From Timema cristinae (taxonomy: Eukaryota; Arthropoda; Insecta; Phasmatodea; Timematidae), in assembly GCA_039000515.1 (NCBI GenBank), contig JBCFYV010000935.1:60922346-60986345 (forward strand): a stretch of 64,000 bases of DNA, given 5' to 3'. The notes under the pieces are model-generated. The model was given only the letters and a program-made list of their open reading frames with translations, was not told the origin of the DNA and ran no database searches. The translations under genes were made by a program, and so were the position numbers. Of the stretch, positions 11,300 through 22,744 are shown piece by piece (the first letter of the stretch is position 1; each line of letters opens with the position of its first letter).

Positions 11300-11480
11300 C
11301 TCATGTTAGACTGCCCCACTGAAGATGGGGATATCAGGGTTCTAAAACCCCACTAGGGTCTACTGATGGTGGATTTTCCAATTGATCTCCCACTTTCCTT
11401 CAAGCAAATGCTTCGATCCTCATCCCTACTCCATTGAAGTAATTATCGTATATGCGTATAGCCTAAAGAGGCAATGAAAT
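11300..11480 (+). mobile_element. SINE-A, degenerate
   Basis: Order preserved: AGACTGCCCCACTGAAGATG, GGGATATCAGGGTTCTAAAA (a B box with a damaged core), CTCCCACTTTCCTTCAAGCA, CCTCATCCCTACTCCATTG, and TATATGCGTATAGCC. The final 20 bp of the tail are gone. Confidence 0.6.
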
Positions 11481-12374
11481 AAATAAAATAGCCCTAAGGT
11501 GCAGCAAGACTCGCACAGCAAAAAAAAGTAAACCTAATGAGATAGTTTAAACGGTTATTTATAACCTCACATTATAATCCACTGAGCCTACCTAATAATT
11601 AATTATTAACTACACGCACGCAGGTACACATATGCAAAAGATATTTAAATAAGTTATATTAAATATATGCATGATAGGTATACAGCGCTTTTTTTGTGTG
11701 TGTTTTTTTTCCCCCAAAATTTTTTTAACAGCTCGATAGAATACCCGAAAATATGTAACAATTTAGTTTAAAATATTTACCGGACATTCATGGACGCGTC
11801 TGATGTATAGAATGTTCAATTTAGACGACCAATGAACACAGTAATTATCTCCAAACTAGAAAAATCGTAAAATAATTATTTATTTTAAATACACGAGATC
11901 AATGGCAATTTAGATAATAATTTCCCAACCCAGAACTTGGTTGAATATTGACAAGCCACAGGCGGATATGGTTTCCTCAACTTTAAGACGATTAAATCTA
12001 GCTGACAGACTGAAGATTGATCGACCGCTTCCACTCTCCGTCAACAAAGAATGAACCCGTGGTCGGTGAAGGGGTTGGGGGGGGATACGGGAGGGGCTCG
12101 GTTGAGGAGGGGGAGGGGAACTATACGAGGCGTTTAACCGGCGAGCATTACTTTAATTGAACAACGAGAGCATGACGACAGAATTTAGTAGAAAAGGAGT
12201 TGACCATTTAAAATGTAAATCACCCTTTTAACAGTAGGGTGTACACCGCACTGGTCTATAATCCGAGAGAGAGAGAGAGTTCGCCTGAATGTATGCCAAC
12301 ACGGTGAGAACAAAAAAAAAAGATTTAAAGGAAAAGCCTTCCGGTGTTTTTTAAATTCGTACGTACTACAACTG

Positions 12375-12490
12375 ATATCATCTTTGAGGTAACTGCACGG
12401 CTGCTATTGGGAAACAGCGTCGTCATTTCATTGTCCCTTAAATATAAGACATCTTGCAACACTGGTTAGTCGATGTTGCCAGTGGTACCC
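12375..12490 (+). repeat. Dispersed repeat P, 5' half
   Basis: Contains ATCATCTTTGAGGTAACTGC, GCTATTGGGAAACAGCGTCG, AAATATAAGACATC and ACTGGTTAGTCGATGTTGCC. It is collinear with 23800-23965. The TATA-like block and TTAGT are again about 30 bp apart. 11481-12374 is otherwise unannotated; 12060-12125 is a G-rich run. Confidence 0.6.
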
Positions 12491-12771
12491 TTTACTGGGT
12501 GAAGCTGCCCGTTATTAGGAGAAGCCACAATTTCACAAAACAATTTCTATCGGCAGCAATAATTATTGAGCTATACCAAAACGAGTTTATTTACTTCTTG
12601 AATAAAACCCATTTACTTCTAGGATTATACAATCAAAGTTTACAAATGCTCAATAGTGATGTCTCCATCTTTTATCAAATTTACGCTAGTAGGGGAATGC
12701 AATGACGGTGTTATTTAGGGTTGCCCTTATTTTATTATAACCAGATTCTTTGTCTTCCAGGTATTTAAGAG

Positions 12772-13003
12772 AATCCCCATTCGGATTATACGCTTATGTA
12801 GCCTACTAATTACGCTAATGGGCTAGGGATGAGGAAGGTTGAATTTAGATTAAGTGTACCCGCATTATCGTAGAGTGGGAAACACTTTAAGAACCATCAC
12901 TCTCAGTGCACCCGACCGGGGTTCAAACCTTGATCTCCCCGTCATCGGCAGTATAGTCTATTGCGAGAGTAGCGCCTTAGGCCATGCGGCCACCGAAGTG
13001 GAT
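12772..13003 (-). mobile_element. SINE-A
   Basis: Tail partly lost (CCCCATTCGGATTATACGC). The rest is complete to the head, with good B box (minus GGTTTGAACCCCGG) and A-box region GGTGGCCGCATGGCCTAAGG. Lies 70 bp from a second, older copy in the same orientation. Confidence 0.85.
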
Positions 13004-13069
13004 CAATCGAAATCAAAATTCGAAAGTCAGGAATATTAACCACTCACCTAACAATGCATAGTGTCATAT

Positions 13070-13265
13070 TCACATTAATGGTAGTAAGGGAGAGTAAGGT
13101 AAAATTTAGAAATGTACCAGCATTTGTCTGGAGGTAGGAGTTGGAAAATCAAATCACTTAGGGGGAAAACCACTACAAGACACTCGACCAGGATTCGAAC
13201 TTCTGTCTCCGGCGAACTAGATAAGATGAGAAGTATGCCTTATGGCAGCGTGATCACCACCGAGG
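13070..13265 (-). mobile_element. SINE-A, older copy
   Basis: Blocks GGGAGAGTAAGGTAAAATTT, ACCACTACAAGACACTCGAC and minus-strand B box AAGTTCGAATCCTGG are clear. The tail and the tip of the head are worn. Confidence 0.65.
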
Positions 13266-13289
13266 ATGCTTTGTTATAATTATATATTA

Positions 13290-13460
13290 ATTACCAGAAG
13301 TAGCCGGCATTGCCCGGGGTAATCACGTAATGAAACGCTTTTATTTGCTTCATACAAACAGAAAAAAATCTTAATTTTACTAATTTCAAACCAGTTTTTA
13401 ATACATTTATAAAAATCTTATCAAAAATTTATAATTCCAGCTTCTAGGTGCACATGTTTG
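13290..13460. repeat. Dispersed repeat with GGCATTGCCCGGGGTAA
   Basis: The sequence TTGCCCGGGGTAATCACGTA, then AACGCTTTTATTTG, AAACAGAAAAAAATC and AATTTATAATTCCAG, recurs at 37590-37740 with substitutions. The CCCGGGGTAA boundary is like those of short non-autonomous arthropod repeats ending in a hydroxyl-rich or CCGGGCAACGC motif. Its class is unknown. Confidence 0.45.
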
Positions 13461-13496
13461 TGCACAGGGGCTACTAATTTTAAAATCCCAGCCCTC

Positions 13497-13779
13497 TGCG
13501 TGCTGTAGTTTTTTTTAGCACCACGTCTTACTACCCGTTCGGGTTATACGCTTAAGTATTACAATTGCGCTAATGGGTTAGGAATTGGGAAGGTTGAATT
13601 TAGAGGAAGTGAACACGAATTTGAGTGGAGGGAGAGTGGAAAACCATTTCGGAAAAACCTTCCCCATTTCACCAGAAGCGAGATTCTAACCTCGATCTCC
13701 CCATCCTCAGCAGTCTAGCTCAACACTAATCTAGCGCGTTAGCTAACTACGCCAGCGAGGCGGGTCTGTGCGTGCTGTA
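13497..13779 (-). mobile_element. SINE-A flanked by an 11-bp target-site duplication
   Basis: The element proper is 13508-13768. TGCGTGCTGTA stands at 13497-13507 and exactly again at 13769-13779. The tail end begins with T8 then AGCACCACGTCTTACTACCC, so the reverse-transcribed end carries a homopolymer. The sub-family variant GTTAGGAATTGGGAAGG and head GTTAGCTAACTACGCC is shared with 28065-28317. Confidence 0.92.
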
Positions 13780-14171
13780 TAGCTATCGCGAAATGCTCAT
13801 CACAGACTCGCAATCTCTTCATCCCTTCGTTTAGGGATGCAATCACCTCTGTACCCGTCATGAAGGACTGACTTGGCCTAACAACCAACACCTGATCTCG
13901 GCCAGGATTCGAATAAACTCAATTTATAATTAGGAGCTCGCAACTAAATCGTGAATTAAATCCGGTTATTTTCAATATTGAAACACAAAATGTGTTAATT
14001 TTTAGTAAAATAAGTAAAACTTGAAACAAACAAGTAGTGTATAGATTAGTGTTATCAACAGTTATAAAAACTCAACAAAAGGTTTAAATTTAAAGAAAAA
14101 AACGATAGTCGAGATTTTAGTGATAATATATTTAACCATGATTTTATAAAAAATTATTATTATTTACAACC

Positions 14172-14425
14172 CACCTCGGTGGCCGCATGGTCTAACGCAT
14201 GGTCTCGTGTTGGACTAGACTGCCGAAGACGGGGAGAACCGGGTTCGATCCCAATCGGGTGCAATGGGGTGCTTTTTTCCTGGATGATTTTCCACTCTCC
14301 CTTCGCGCTGATGCGGGCACACTACCTCTAAATTAAACCTTCCTAATCCATAAAAGATTAGTGTAATTAGTACATAGGCATATAACCCGAACGGTACTAA
14401 GACGCGGTGCTAAAAAAAATTGTAC
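14172..14425 (+). mobile_element. SINE-A, near full length
   Basis: Best plus-strand example: CTCGGTGGCCGCATGGTCTA (A box), GACTGCCGAAGACGGGGAGA, CCGGGTTCGATCCC (B box), then the body, ATTAGTGTAATTAGTACATA, ATAACCCGAACGGTACTAAG, ACGCGGTGCTA and A8. From 13780 to 14171 there is AT-rich sequence with no further feature. Confidence 0.9.
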
Positions 14426-14774
14426 TGATGTGCTTTTTCAGTTTACAAAATCTCTTTCAAACGAGTTTTTTTTATCAAATAAAATATGAAGCCCATCTGC
14501 TGAAGTGTGTCGTTCAAAAAGGGGAGAGAAAGAATTAAAAGGTTGCTGTAAACATGGAGATGACGCTGTTCCTGTTAGCTCGCATGACGTCATTGAATTG
14601 AAAGGACCATAAATAGACGATTACCCGTACCTGTGACACAGAGAGCGCGCGGTCAAGTTCTTTATCTCCGGCGGCATCGCGCACATTTCTAACAGCTCGA
14701 GTCTTCAGATACACAGAAACGTTTGAAAGCATCATGTGACAAACACTCCACGGCTAACCAGTAAGAAGTTATAA

Positions 14775-16304
14775 TTCATTCATGACCATAGTTTACTTGG
14801 ACGACAGCTCGAAAAGTTACTAGAAATAGTCCCTAATATATCACTAGGCCATCAGTTGAAATCTATCACTTTGGATCACGGTAATGAAAACAGATGGTAA
14901 TAAAGTCCGTTCACGATAGATTTTTACCTGGATGACAGTTCGAAAATCTATGTTTAGGTTTTGGGTTGCCAATACTTGTAAATGATCACTGTTTTGTTAT
15001 AAATGTAACGATCTTTAATTACCTGTTATAAATTACATTTAAAATAACGCAAACTTAAGTTTTCTCATACTATTTCATTTTTTTAAATAATTTCTTTTTA
15101 TCAAACTCGAAAAAATATTTTAAATATAATTAAAAGTACTTATTCTTCGTTTTGGAACGTTATTGATTATGTTTAATATAGTGCACACATCAATACCTTT
15201 TAATACAGGCATCGTATTTACTTGGAAAAGAAAAAATTATTGTCTTTTTTTTTTAAATACAATAAATGATTTTATGATTATTTTATCGTATTTGGAAATA
15301 TTTAACTGAATAAAATATTTTAATCAACTGCATGGCTGCATCATTGTAAAAAACTTGTTTACCGTCATGTTCAATAATATGATTTAAATTCGTCATCGCC
15401 ATTTTGAAGCTATGTTCGTTAGAAGTTTTTGTGAAAGTGGTGTATTTTTTTAAGTGGAATAAAACGATAAATAAACTTTGTGTCCGTCCTCAAATAAATA
15501 TATAAATAATATTGGCCTAAATTACTGTGGTTAACTATCACATTCATATAATACCATCTGTTTCCATTAGAGTCATACAAAGTGATAGATGTCAATTGTT
15601 GACGTAGTGATATAATAGGGACTACTTCTAGTAACATTTTGAGCTGTCATCCAAATAAACTTAGGTCGTGAATGAATGTGATAGTTAACCACAGTAATTT
15701 TGGCCAATATTATTTATATATTTATTTGAGGTCGAAAACAAGGCTTATTTATCGTTTTATTCCACTTAAAAAAAATATTCACAGCGCTTCCACAAAAGGT
15801 CTAACGAACATAGATTCAAAATGGCGACCGACGAATTTAAACCATGTGTTTGAACATGACGGAAACAATTTTTTACAATGATACACCCACGCAGTGGATA
15901 CAAATATTTTATTCAGCTAAATATTTCGAAATACGATAAAATAATGAATTATATATAAAAAGAAAAAGTATTTTCTCTTTTATAAGTAAATACGATGCTT
16001 GTATTAAAAGGTATTAATATATGCACTATATTACACATAGTCAATAACGTTCCAACACGAAGAATAAGTAATTTTAATTATGTTTAAAATATTGTTTCGA
16101 GTTGGATAAAAAGAAATTAATAAAAGTAATGAAATAGTATGAAAAAACTTAAGTTTACGTTATTTTAAATGTAAAATATAATAGGTAATTAAATAACTTA
16201 ACATTCATAACAAAACAATGATCTTTTACAAGTGTTGGCAACCCAAAACCTAAACATATGATATTTGAACTGTCGTCTAGGTAAAAACCTATCGTGAACG
16301 GACT
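14775..16304 (+). mobile_element. Non-autonomous TIR element M (outer copy)
   Basis: Left end about 14775-14903, right part about 15675-16304. The two parts join to about 760 bp and are collinear with 63008-63776. Ends are inverted repeats of the form TTTACYTGGATGACAGYTC, plus flanking TTCACGA. No protein is encoded. The middle is taken up by a second copy in reverse orientation. The superfamily is unknown, because the target-site duplication is unclear. Confidence 0.8.
14904..15674 (-). mobile_element. Element M inserted inside another element M
   Basis: Begins AGTCCGTTCACGATAG and TTTTTACCTGGATGACAGTTC, and ends GAGCTGTCATCCAAATAAAC and TTAGGTCGTGAA. It interrupts the outer copy between AACAGATGGTAAT and GAATGTGATAGTTAACC, which are adjacent in the 63-kb copy (AACAGATGGTAATATATGAA). 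Because the copies are opposed, 14904-16304 forms a long hairpin of several hundred bases. Short open frames seen in both arms are mirror images of repeat sequence, not genes. Confidence 0.8.
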
Positions 16305-17111
16305 CTACAGCCATTGTAATACCTCGATGTAAATATGATACGGCGGCCATATTAATGACGTCATATTTCATCTCCCCCCACCACTGATTTTTTTTACTAA
16401 GACTGACATATTTTGAGTATATAAGTGGGTATGCTTTCCAAAAATTACAACCGCACTTTAGGCATTTCTAGAGTAAATAAATCAGGTCTATCTATCTCTT
16501 GGGACTCTAATGCCTTGTTCCCACCACCGCGTGAACACACAGGAAGACACGATACTGTGTCGGCAAGCTGCATCGCTCAAAAGTCTAACTAAAGGACGTG
16601 AATGCAGTAAAAGTTCCTTCGCCTGTCACGTGATTCCCAAATTGGTCGGCAGTGCAGACAGCCTTATTACCGAGCAGTAGCTGTTCATTACCACCAACAC
16701 GACAAAGAGCAACACACAGGAAAAACAGTTCAATGTTCACAAGAAGACTTTTTGAAACATTTCTGGGTTTTTTCCAGCCAACTTTAGTAACATTTTACTA
16801 TATTATTAATGTTTAACACCGTGGCTTATTTTGGATTCACACGCTAAGCTACGCTGTGCGACATTTTATCTCGTGGGTTTCACACAGTGAGCTATACTAC
16901 CTTATTATTTTGGAAGGTTTAGTATAGTATTTGAAGTCTTCAAGACAACATGGCCTTTTGTGGGGTCTGTCCGTTGTGCTCATGCGCAGCTCAAACGCAG
17001 CGCGAGTGAGATGTTAAAATCGCCCGGTCCACAATTTCGCTTGCATAGAGTAGCTTATAGCATGGCATAGCATATCATATCATAGCGTAGCTTAATGTGT
17101 GAATCCGACAT

Positions 17112-17297
17112 TATTACCTGTCCAAGTTATAGGCATATGTACTAATAACGTTGTGTTAAGGGTGAGTAAGGTTGAATTTATCGAAAGTGTACCCACATTT
17201 GCACGAAGGGAATAGTGGGAAACCACCGCGGAAAAAAACCAACCTCAATATACCCAACCGGGATTCGAACCCTAATCTACCCGTTATGGCAACTCAA
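17112..17297 (-). mobile_element. SINE-A, head-truncated
   Basis: Runs from AGGCATATGTACTAATAACG to the minus-strand B box GGTTCGAATCCCGG and ends in CCGTTATGGCAACTC. The A-box region is missing. The area 16305-17111 shows no gene; 17050-17100 has a run of (ATAGCATAGCATATC)-like short repeats. Confidence 0.75.
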
Positions 17298-17764
17298 GGC
17301 TTGTTAATCCTGTACAATTTACGATTGCACGCATAACATAAAGACAACCCGGCGCGAATACAAAGGTCCAGGCTTCTATTCCCGTGCCCAGGTGTCATTT
17401 GTAAACTAGGTAATATATGATGTCATCCAAAGACGTACCGAGATACGGCTGAATCCGTAACAAAAGCACATTTCCATCGCCGTAACATATTACATAGAGT
17501 ATTTACATATTGTGGACCGACGTTACAGTGTCACCCTCAGGTGCATTGTGTGCAACGAGTGCAAGAAATCAAACACGGGGTTGGTAGGGAGAGGGGTGTC
17601 GACGCTGGATGACCCTGAAACCCTTCCAAATGACAAGGTCGCACCGAGCTACACTGCGTCCATTTAAACCCCCGCATGGAGCAGCTTCATGACCTTGCCA
17701 GGAGAATAGTGGAGATACCAAGACTACCGACATTTCGTAACAGTGTAGTTGAGACACTCAAACC

Positions 17765-17975
17765 ACTGACATTTCGTAGCCGGTATTTCTACAAACCATC
17801 CAGTGTTATTTTACATACCACAATCGACCTGGGACCGACGGCTTTACTTCCCCTCCGTAGGAAGTTGTGTTACGGATTTTTATCGCTCAAGAAACATCCG
17901 TGTACCCCTGCTGGATTTGAACCCACGCTCATCGGGCAAGCACTTTGCCCCAAGACCACCGAGGTTGAAAATATA
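17765..17975 (-). mobile_element. SINE-C like element
   Basis: The minus strand reads ACCTCGGTGGTCTTGGGGC (A-box side), GCGTGGGTTCAAATCC (B box), CGATAAAAATCCGTAACACA, ACTTCCTACGGAGGGGAAGT and CAGGTCGATTGTGG. It is better preserved than the 3.3-kb copy. A 211-codon plus-strand frame across it is a chance open frame, since most of its length is this SINE read backwards. Confidence 0.7.
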
Positions 17976-18470
17976 ATATTGATATTTTGGCCACGTGCCC
18001 AAACAGCGCGGGTATCCTTATTAAATGTACACATTCACACACGGTGTAAAGGTAGCCGACGATGGGCGTTGGAAGGGGGAGAGAAGGAGGGTAGAGGTGT
18101 TTTAAATTTAACTACAACCCCCACCTACCCCGTTCGCTTAGTTAACAGTGACAATGCAGGCTGGCACCCACATGTCATACCCGGAGCTTCTATTCTGGGC
18201 GCCAGATCCACACAGGTACAGTCACGAACAAAACACCATATTGTGCTTTTAGTTGGCCCAAAGAGCCACTTCCTCTGTGTGGTTAGATGGGCCGGAGGGA
18301 AGGGGGTGTAATTTCTAGACACACGCTATTTATAAGAGGACCCCTAACACTATCAGTCAAATTGTCAGTATTAATAGAGTAATAACTGATACTGACAGTC
18401 TGACTGATCGTGTAGGAGCAGTACTGATTGATAGACTTACAAAAATACTGACGTGATCCGAGTTATTAAA

Positions 18471-18580
18471 CTGTAGGTCCTCCATTTCATCTCACAATCA
18501 CCCTACCATTACACATTAGCGTAAGTGCGTATAACCCGAATGGGTAGTAAGACGCGGTAATAATAATAATAATAATAATT
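18471..18580 (+). mobile_element. SINE-B tail fragment
   Basis: Only the last ~110 bp: ACTGTAGGTCCTCCATTTCA, CAATCACCCTACCATTACAC, GTGCGTATAACCCGAATGGG, AAGACGCGG, then (TAA)7. It is severely 5'-truncated. The preceding 18000-18470 holds only short degenerate CTGACTGAT motifs. Confidence 0.85.
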
Positions 18581-18589
18581 AGGTCTTCA

Positions 18590-18855
18590 AGTCTTTAATC
18601 CTAAATGATGATGATGATGATATATATTATTTTCACGCATTCCCTTTCATAACATGAGTTGTGATGATGTAAGAGGATTGTAGAGCTGGTTGCAGCTGAT
18701 TGTTGTCGGGCTGAGGAGACTCCTCAAGGTTGATCCTGCGCTAATTGGGTGTCTTAGGGAGTTAACACACTTCCGGCGTCGAAGACCATCTCTAGATGAG
18801 GCGCCTATTCTTGTAAGGGCTTGGGCATAGTTATCGTGAAGTAGGAACATGTTTT
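18590..18855 (-). pseudogene. LINE C-terminal fragment (CR1/Jockey-like)
   Basis: On the minus strand from 18850, a 67-codon frame contains Tyr-Ala-Gln-Ala-Leu, Arg-Ile-Gly-Ala, a basic Arg-Arg-Arg-Lys-Cys, then Leu-Arg-Ser-Leu-Leu-Ser-Pro and a closing Tyr-Asn segment. This spacing matches the extreme C-terminus of CR1/Jockey-type ORF2 proteins (Tyr-x-x-Ala-Leu ... Arg-Arg-x-x-x-Cys ... Leu-x-x-Leu-Leu-Pro). The rest of the protein is missing at the 5' side, and (ATC)n lies at the 3' side near 18608-18625. It is a 5'-truncated dead copy. Assignment rests on the motif alone. Confidence 0.5.
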
Positions 18856-18977
18856 AAGAAAACAAAAAAAGAGGGGATATGAGGTAAAGAAAGCACCCAT
18901 AATAGTCGGGGGAGACAGGCTCATTCGTTACATCAGTCATTTTATCTATTACTCAATAAATGTATTATTATTATCAG

Positions 18978-19147
18978 CAGTGCGTCTTACTACCCATTCG
19001 GGTTATACGAACTTACGATAATGTATAGTGGTAGGGTGATTGTGAGATGAAATGGAGGACCTACAGTTTAACGTGGGATCCGAACCACGGTGGAGGCCTG
19101 GCATTCCACACATTCACAAGATGTCTTGTCAGAGGTGAAGGAAGGTT
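18978..19147 (-). mobile_element. SINE-B, lacking its tRNA head
   Basis: From GCAGTGCGTCTTACTACCCA to GTCAGAGGTGAAGGAAGG. It breaks within a few bases of the point where the 6.3-kb copy breaks. Two independent truncations at one place suggest a reverse-transcriptase pause site or a headless sub-family. Confidence 0.85.
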
Positions 19148-19309
19148 TGTTCCTCAATAAAACGTACTATAACTTGATATACAATATGAAATAAAACATG
19201 GTTTTGATTTATTCTGCTCAAGTTATATAATTTTTATACTGTAATTAAAATTGTAAAATTATTTGTATTTACTTATTTTATTATTGTAAATTTAATTATA
19301 TATATATAT

Positions 19310-19865
19310 ATATATTAAAAGGCCTGAATCGCTGACTGACTCATCAACGCTCAACCCAAACCCTTGGATCTAGAAAGCTGAAATTTTGCATAGAGGTTCG
19401 TTCCCTTTACGTTGACAAGGAATAAGGCCGGATTTTTCGAAATTCCTACGGGATAGGGAATAAAGAGGATTTATATTTTCACTTTAAAGTTGCCTCATTT
19501 CTGTAACTATAATTATTAGAGACTTCAAATTTGGCATGTAAGTAGGTAATTATAATATTCTATAGTAATAAAAGGAAGTGTTTGTCTGTGTGTTTGTATG
19601 CGATGCCCAGCCAAATCTACGGTACACAGAGATCTGAAATTTTTTAACATAGGTGGACGGAAGGGGGTCCGAATGCACCTCGAAGCCGGATGTTTAGATT
19701 TTTAACTAAGCTATTTTTAACCATTTTTTAAGAAAATATGTTTTATCTGGCTTAGAAGTAAATTTTAAGAAATACGGGCACCATTGGGCGAAGGGGAGGA
19801 GCTTATATAATTATTATACCCCAGTGGGTCACGGGCAACGCCGTGCGGGATTTATAGTAACCGAT
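19310..19865 (+). mobile_element. Non-autonomous repeat ending in GGGCAACGCCGTGCGGG
   Basis: Starts near (AT)n with CTGAATCGCTGACTGACTCA and CATCAACGCTCAACCC, has GAAAGCTGAAATTTTGCATA, and ends GTGGGTCACGGGCAACGCCG. This layout (CTGACTGACTCATC near one end, GGGCAACGC near the other) is common to abundant arthropod non-autonomous elements often classed as Helitron-like or Penelope-like. The class is inferred. Related to 46815-47330. Confidence 0.55.
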
Positions 19866-20129
19866 AAAATAATAATAATAGTAAAATGTTATCAATGTTG
19901 CCAGCAAAACATGCGTTTGTATTTTCTAAATAATGTTCCAAATATCCATTAGTAAGAAAATCACTTGTATACTAACAATGGTATTAATGTATATTTATTT
20001 GACAGCTTTCAGAATCGAGGACAAAGCCCAAAAGTGACAACTGCAGAACGCATGGCTTCTGTATAAATAAATTAATAAAAGTTTATTATATTTTGAGGTG
20101 CGATTAGATTTTTTTTTTTTAATTTATTA

Positions 20130-20385
20130 TCACCGCGTCTTACTACCTTACCTATTCAGGTCATACACATATATAATTACTCTAATGGGGTACGGATGAG
20201 GAAGAAAACATTTTAGAGGTAATCTACGCGCATTAGCGTGGAAGGAGAGTGGGAAACAATGCCGGCAAATAAAAATCACCCTCAGTAGATCCAGCCGGGG
20301 TTCGAACCCCAATCTCTCAGTAATCAGCATGTCAGTATAACACGAAAGTGACGACTTAGACCATTCGGCCATTGAAGAGGGTCAA
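20130..20385 (-). mobile_element. SINE-A
   Basis: Complete, with a small insertion in the tail (CTACCTTACCTATTCAGG). Minus-strand B box GGTTCGAACCCCGG, head GGCCGAATGGTCTAAGTCG. Confidence 0.85.
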
Positions 20386-20929
20386 TCAGACTATACATAT
20401 AATGACTAAAGAAACAAATAAATTCGCCAAATGTTCGTCATTTGAACTTTGACAAAAGTTGTTTTGCTTTTTTTATGCTTCTTTTAGCACGAAAATTATT
20501 CCGGACTTGGAAATTATCACCGCAGCAGAAATATACCCGTTAATATATTTTTTAACCTGAACACAAGACCTAGATTAAAAAAGCACGTGGGTAAAATTAA
20601 GAAAAACATCAAACATGGCGGCTGTTAGTCATGTGTGTGTCAAAACAGATTTCTTCTTATTCTTGTACTTTAATTGGATGGATCCCCCTTCTCGTAACCT
20701 CGTCACGCGTTGTGCACGCACAAACTGACGGCTAAAACTCATGAGGTACGCCTTGACTACACTCGGTTCTCGTAAAACATAGACCCTTGTAGCTCATTTG
20801 CCAGCGACACGCGCCAGTAGGCGCTGCTGTAATTCAAGCTGTCACAAAGATGAAGTGACCAATTTTCTTTCCTTTGTATTTACAGGGACAGTCACTCTAA
20901 AATCACTGTTAACGGACAAGGTTGTTGTC
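20386..20929. other. Unassigned, partly GC-rich
   Basis: The part 20680-20860 is GC-rich, with CACGCGTTGTGCACGCAC and CGCCAGTAGGCGCTGCTG. No open frame or splice pair can be supported. It may be an old regulatory region or an old repeat. Confidence 0.3.
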
Positions 20930-21480
20930 ATTTAAGGTCATTCGACAATAGAAAAATGTATTGCACAATTTTAAGAAGTCATATAATTATAACTAGGTAT
21001 TCATGTGAGGTGTACACAATGAAATGTTTATGATATATTAAAGAAAAATAATTTTAAAGTATAAGCAGTTTAAAAGTGGTAAAATCACATAATTCTCATC
21101 ATACATAAATATTGTTCTTTCTATAATCTGATAATACATAATGTTGTTACTAAGAATTATTTTTCTAGCCTGACACTAGTCATTAATATGTGTCCGAAAT
21201 GATCATTGAAAATATATATTTGAGAAGATCATTTCATAAAATTGCTTTTTTTGACCATACCGATTGTAGACAACACCTGCTAGCATAACATATATTCCAT
21301 TCACGGTCAGAATTACTCTTTGAAAGGTCTTTTATCGTACCAATATCCTAATATATAATAGATTTCTGGTAGGGGAAAAGGCCTTTCAGAAAACAATTCC
21401 TACGCTGAACGGACTTTAGTAAGCCCAGACTGAGGGTCAGCTAGTCCCAACTAATTATTGACACACCTAGTCCCTCCGTT
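20930..21480 (+). repeat. Dispersed repeat E, copy without SINE
   Basis: Collinear with 54640-55160 plus 55479-55536. Shared blocks include CAAGGTCAT / TAAGGTCATTCGAC, TATTGCACAATTTTAAGAAG, AAAGAAAAATAATTTTAAAG, AAGCAGTTTAAAAGTGGT, GAAAATATATATTTGAG and GACAACACCTGCTAGCA. At about 21270-21285 the sequence runs uninterrupted across the place where the other copy holds a SINE-B. Confidence 0.75.
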
Positions 21481-21499
21481 CATAAAATGCTGAGTATGT

Positions 21500-21625
21500 C
21501 ATGTTAAGAATTATGTCATGCTCTTATCGCTAAGATTTCTCTTTGGATTTCAAGTCAAAATTTCTCCTTGTATTAGAAGTAAATAATCATTTCTCCTTGG
21601 TGATCAAGTTAGACAAAAACAAACA
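21500..21625 (-). repeat. Dispersed repeat F
   Basis: Contains CATGCTCTTATCGCTAAGAT, TCTCTTTGGATTTCAAGTCA, ATTTCTCCTTG and TTTCTCCTTGGTGATCAAGT. The reverse complement occurs at 51040-51165. The stretch 21626-22440 shows CATCGCTCGGTCTAGG and GGTCCACGCATTCGGTAG, phrases usual in non-autonomous repeats, but no gene. Confidence 0.6.
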
Positions 21626-22442
21626 ACCGGTTACTATATTTATAGCGAATAGCCACTGTTCACACGGTTTATGAAGTCGGTCGCGCAATATAGGTTATGT
21701 CAAAATTTACAAAAACATGACCTAGATACTAGATTGATTGCTTAGAAATATGAATTACTCAAATTACATGAGCTTAGCAATTAAACGAAAGCCCTTTTGA
21801 AAGAGCGTCATATTGAAATGAATAACTACATCATAAAATAATGTACATAGGGCCTAGGTCACAGACGAGGAAGAAACATATGCTCAACCTTACGAGGGAG
21901 TTTGCTGCGCTCCTTTTGGCAGCTTAAGTCCGTCAACACTGGGCTTCGCTAGTGTCACTGCTGGGCGATAATAGGACTAACCGCAGCGATCCTAGCGGTG
22001 AAGTACTAAAGATGCCAAAAGGAGCGCAACAATTTTAACCTGTAGGTTGAGTCTCTGGGTATTATTTGTCTGTGGCCTAGGTCTACATCGCTCGGTCTAG
22101 GTTCAAAGAATACCCCTGCCCAATTTAGTTAGAATTGGTCCACGCATTCGGTAGTTTTATCTCGGAACAAACATTCGGACATACAAAATGCCAAATGGTC
22201 AGATTAAAATAGAACCTAACTACTCTCGGTCAATAATAGTGATTCTTACATACGTGCTATTGGACAGTCAATGAATTGGGCATGTGAATCATAAAAATAT
22301 AAATTAGGAACGCGATAGGATGAGAATAGTGAACTAGGCTTCACAAGTTTGAGAGTAATGAAAAATACTCGTCGCTGGATAAGTCTCTGATGTACATTGA
22401 TGCCAGATTTCACATTTAAACCTTTTGATCAATTTTTTTTTA

Positions 22443-22670
22443 CTAGCACCGCGTCTTACACCACGTTCAGATTTTACGCATATGTTCTAATTACTCTAAT
22501 GTGTTAAGGATGACTAAGGTTGAATTTATAGGCAGTGTACCCGCATTTGCGTGAAGAGTGGAAAACCCTCTCAGTAGGCTACACTCGACAGGGAGTGAAC
22601 CTCGATCTCCTCTTAAATCAGTCTATTGCGAGAATGACGTCTTAAGAGTTAGATCATTCGACCACAAAAG
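22443..22670 (-). mobile_element. SINE-A
   Basis: Tail TAGCACCGCGTCTTACACCA is diverged after this. The body keeps GTACCCGCATTTGCGTGAAG. The B box is damaged (minus GAGGTTCACTCCCTG). An (AAT)n microsatellite lies at 22711-22743. Confidence 0.8.
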
Positions 22671-22711
22671 CGTTGTTTTTTTTGCCAAAATATATTCTTT
22701 CATATAACTTC

Positions 22712-22744
<33 letters not shown>

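Noticed and set aside
15419..15881. Two similar short peptides on opposite strands
   Set aside because: They are similar only because they lie in the opposed arms of nested element M copies; no transposase motif.
17676..18311. 211-codon plus-strand open frame
   Set aside because: It runs backwards through a SINE-C with a tRNA-like B box on the other strand, and the rest has no protein-like features.
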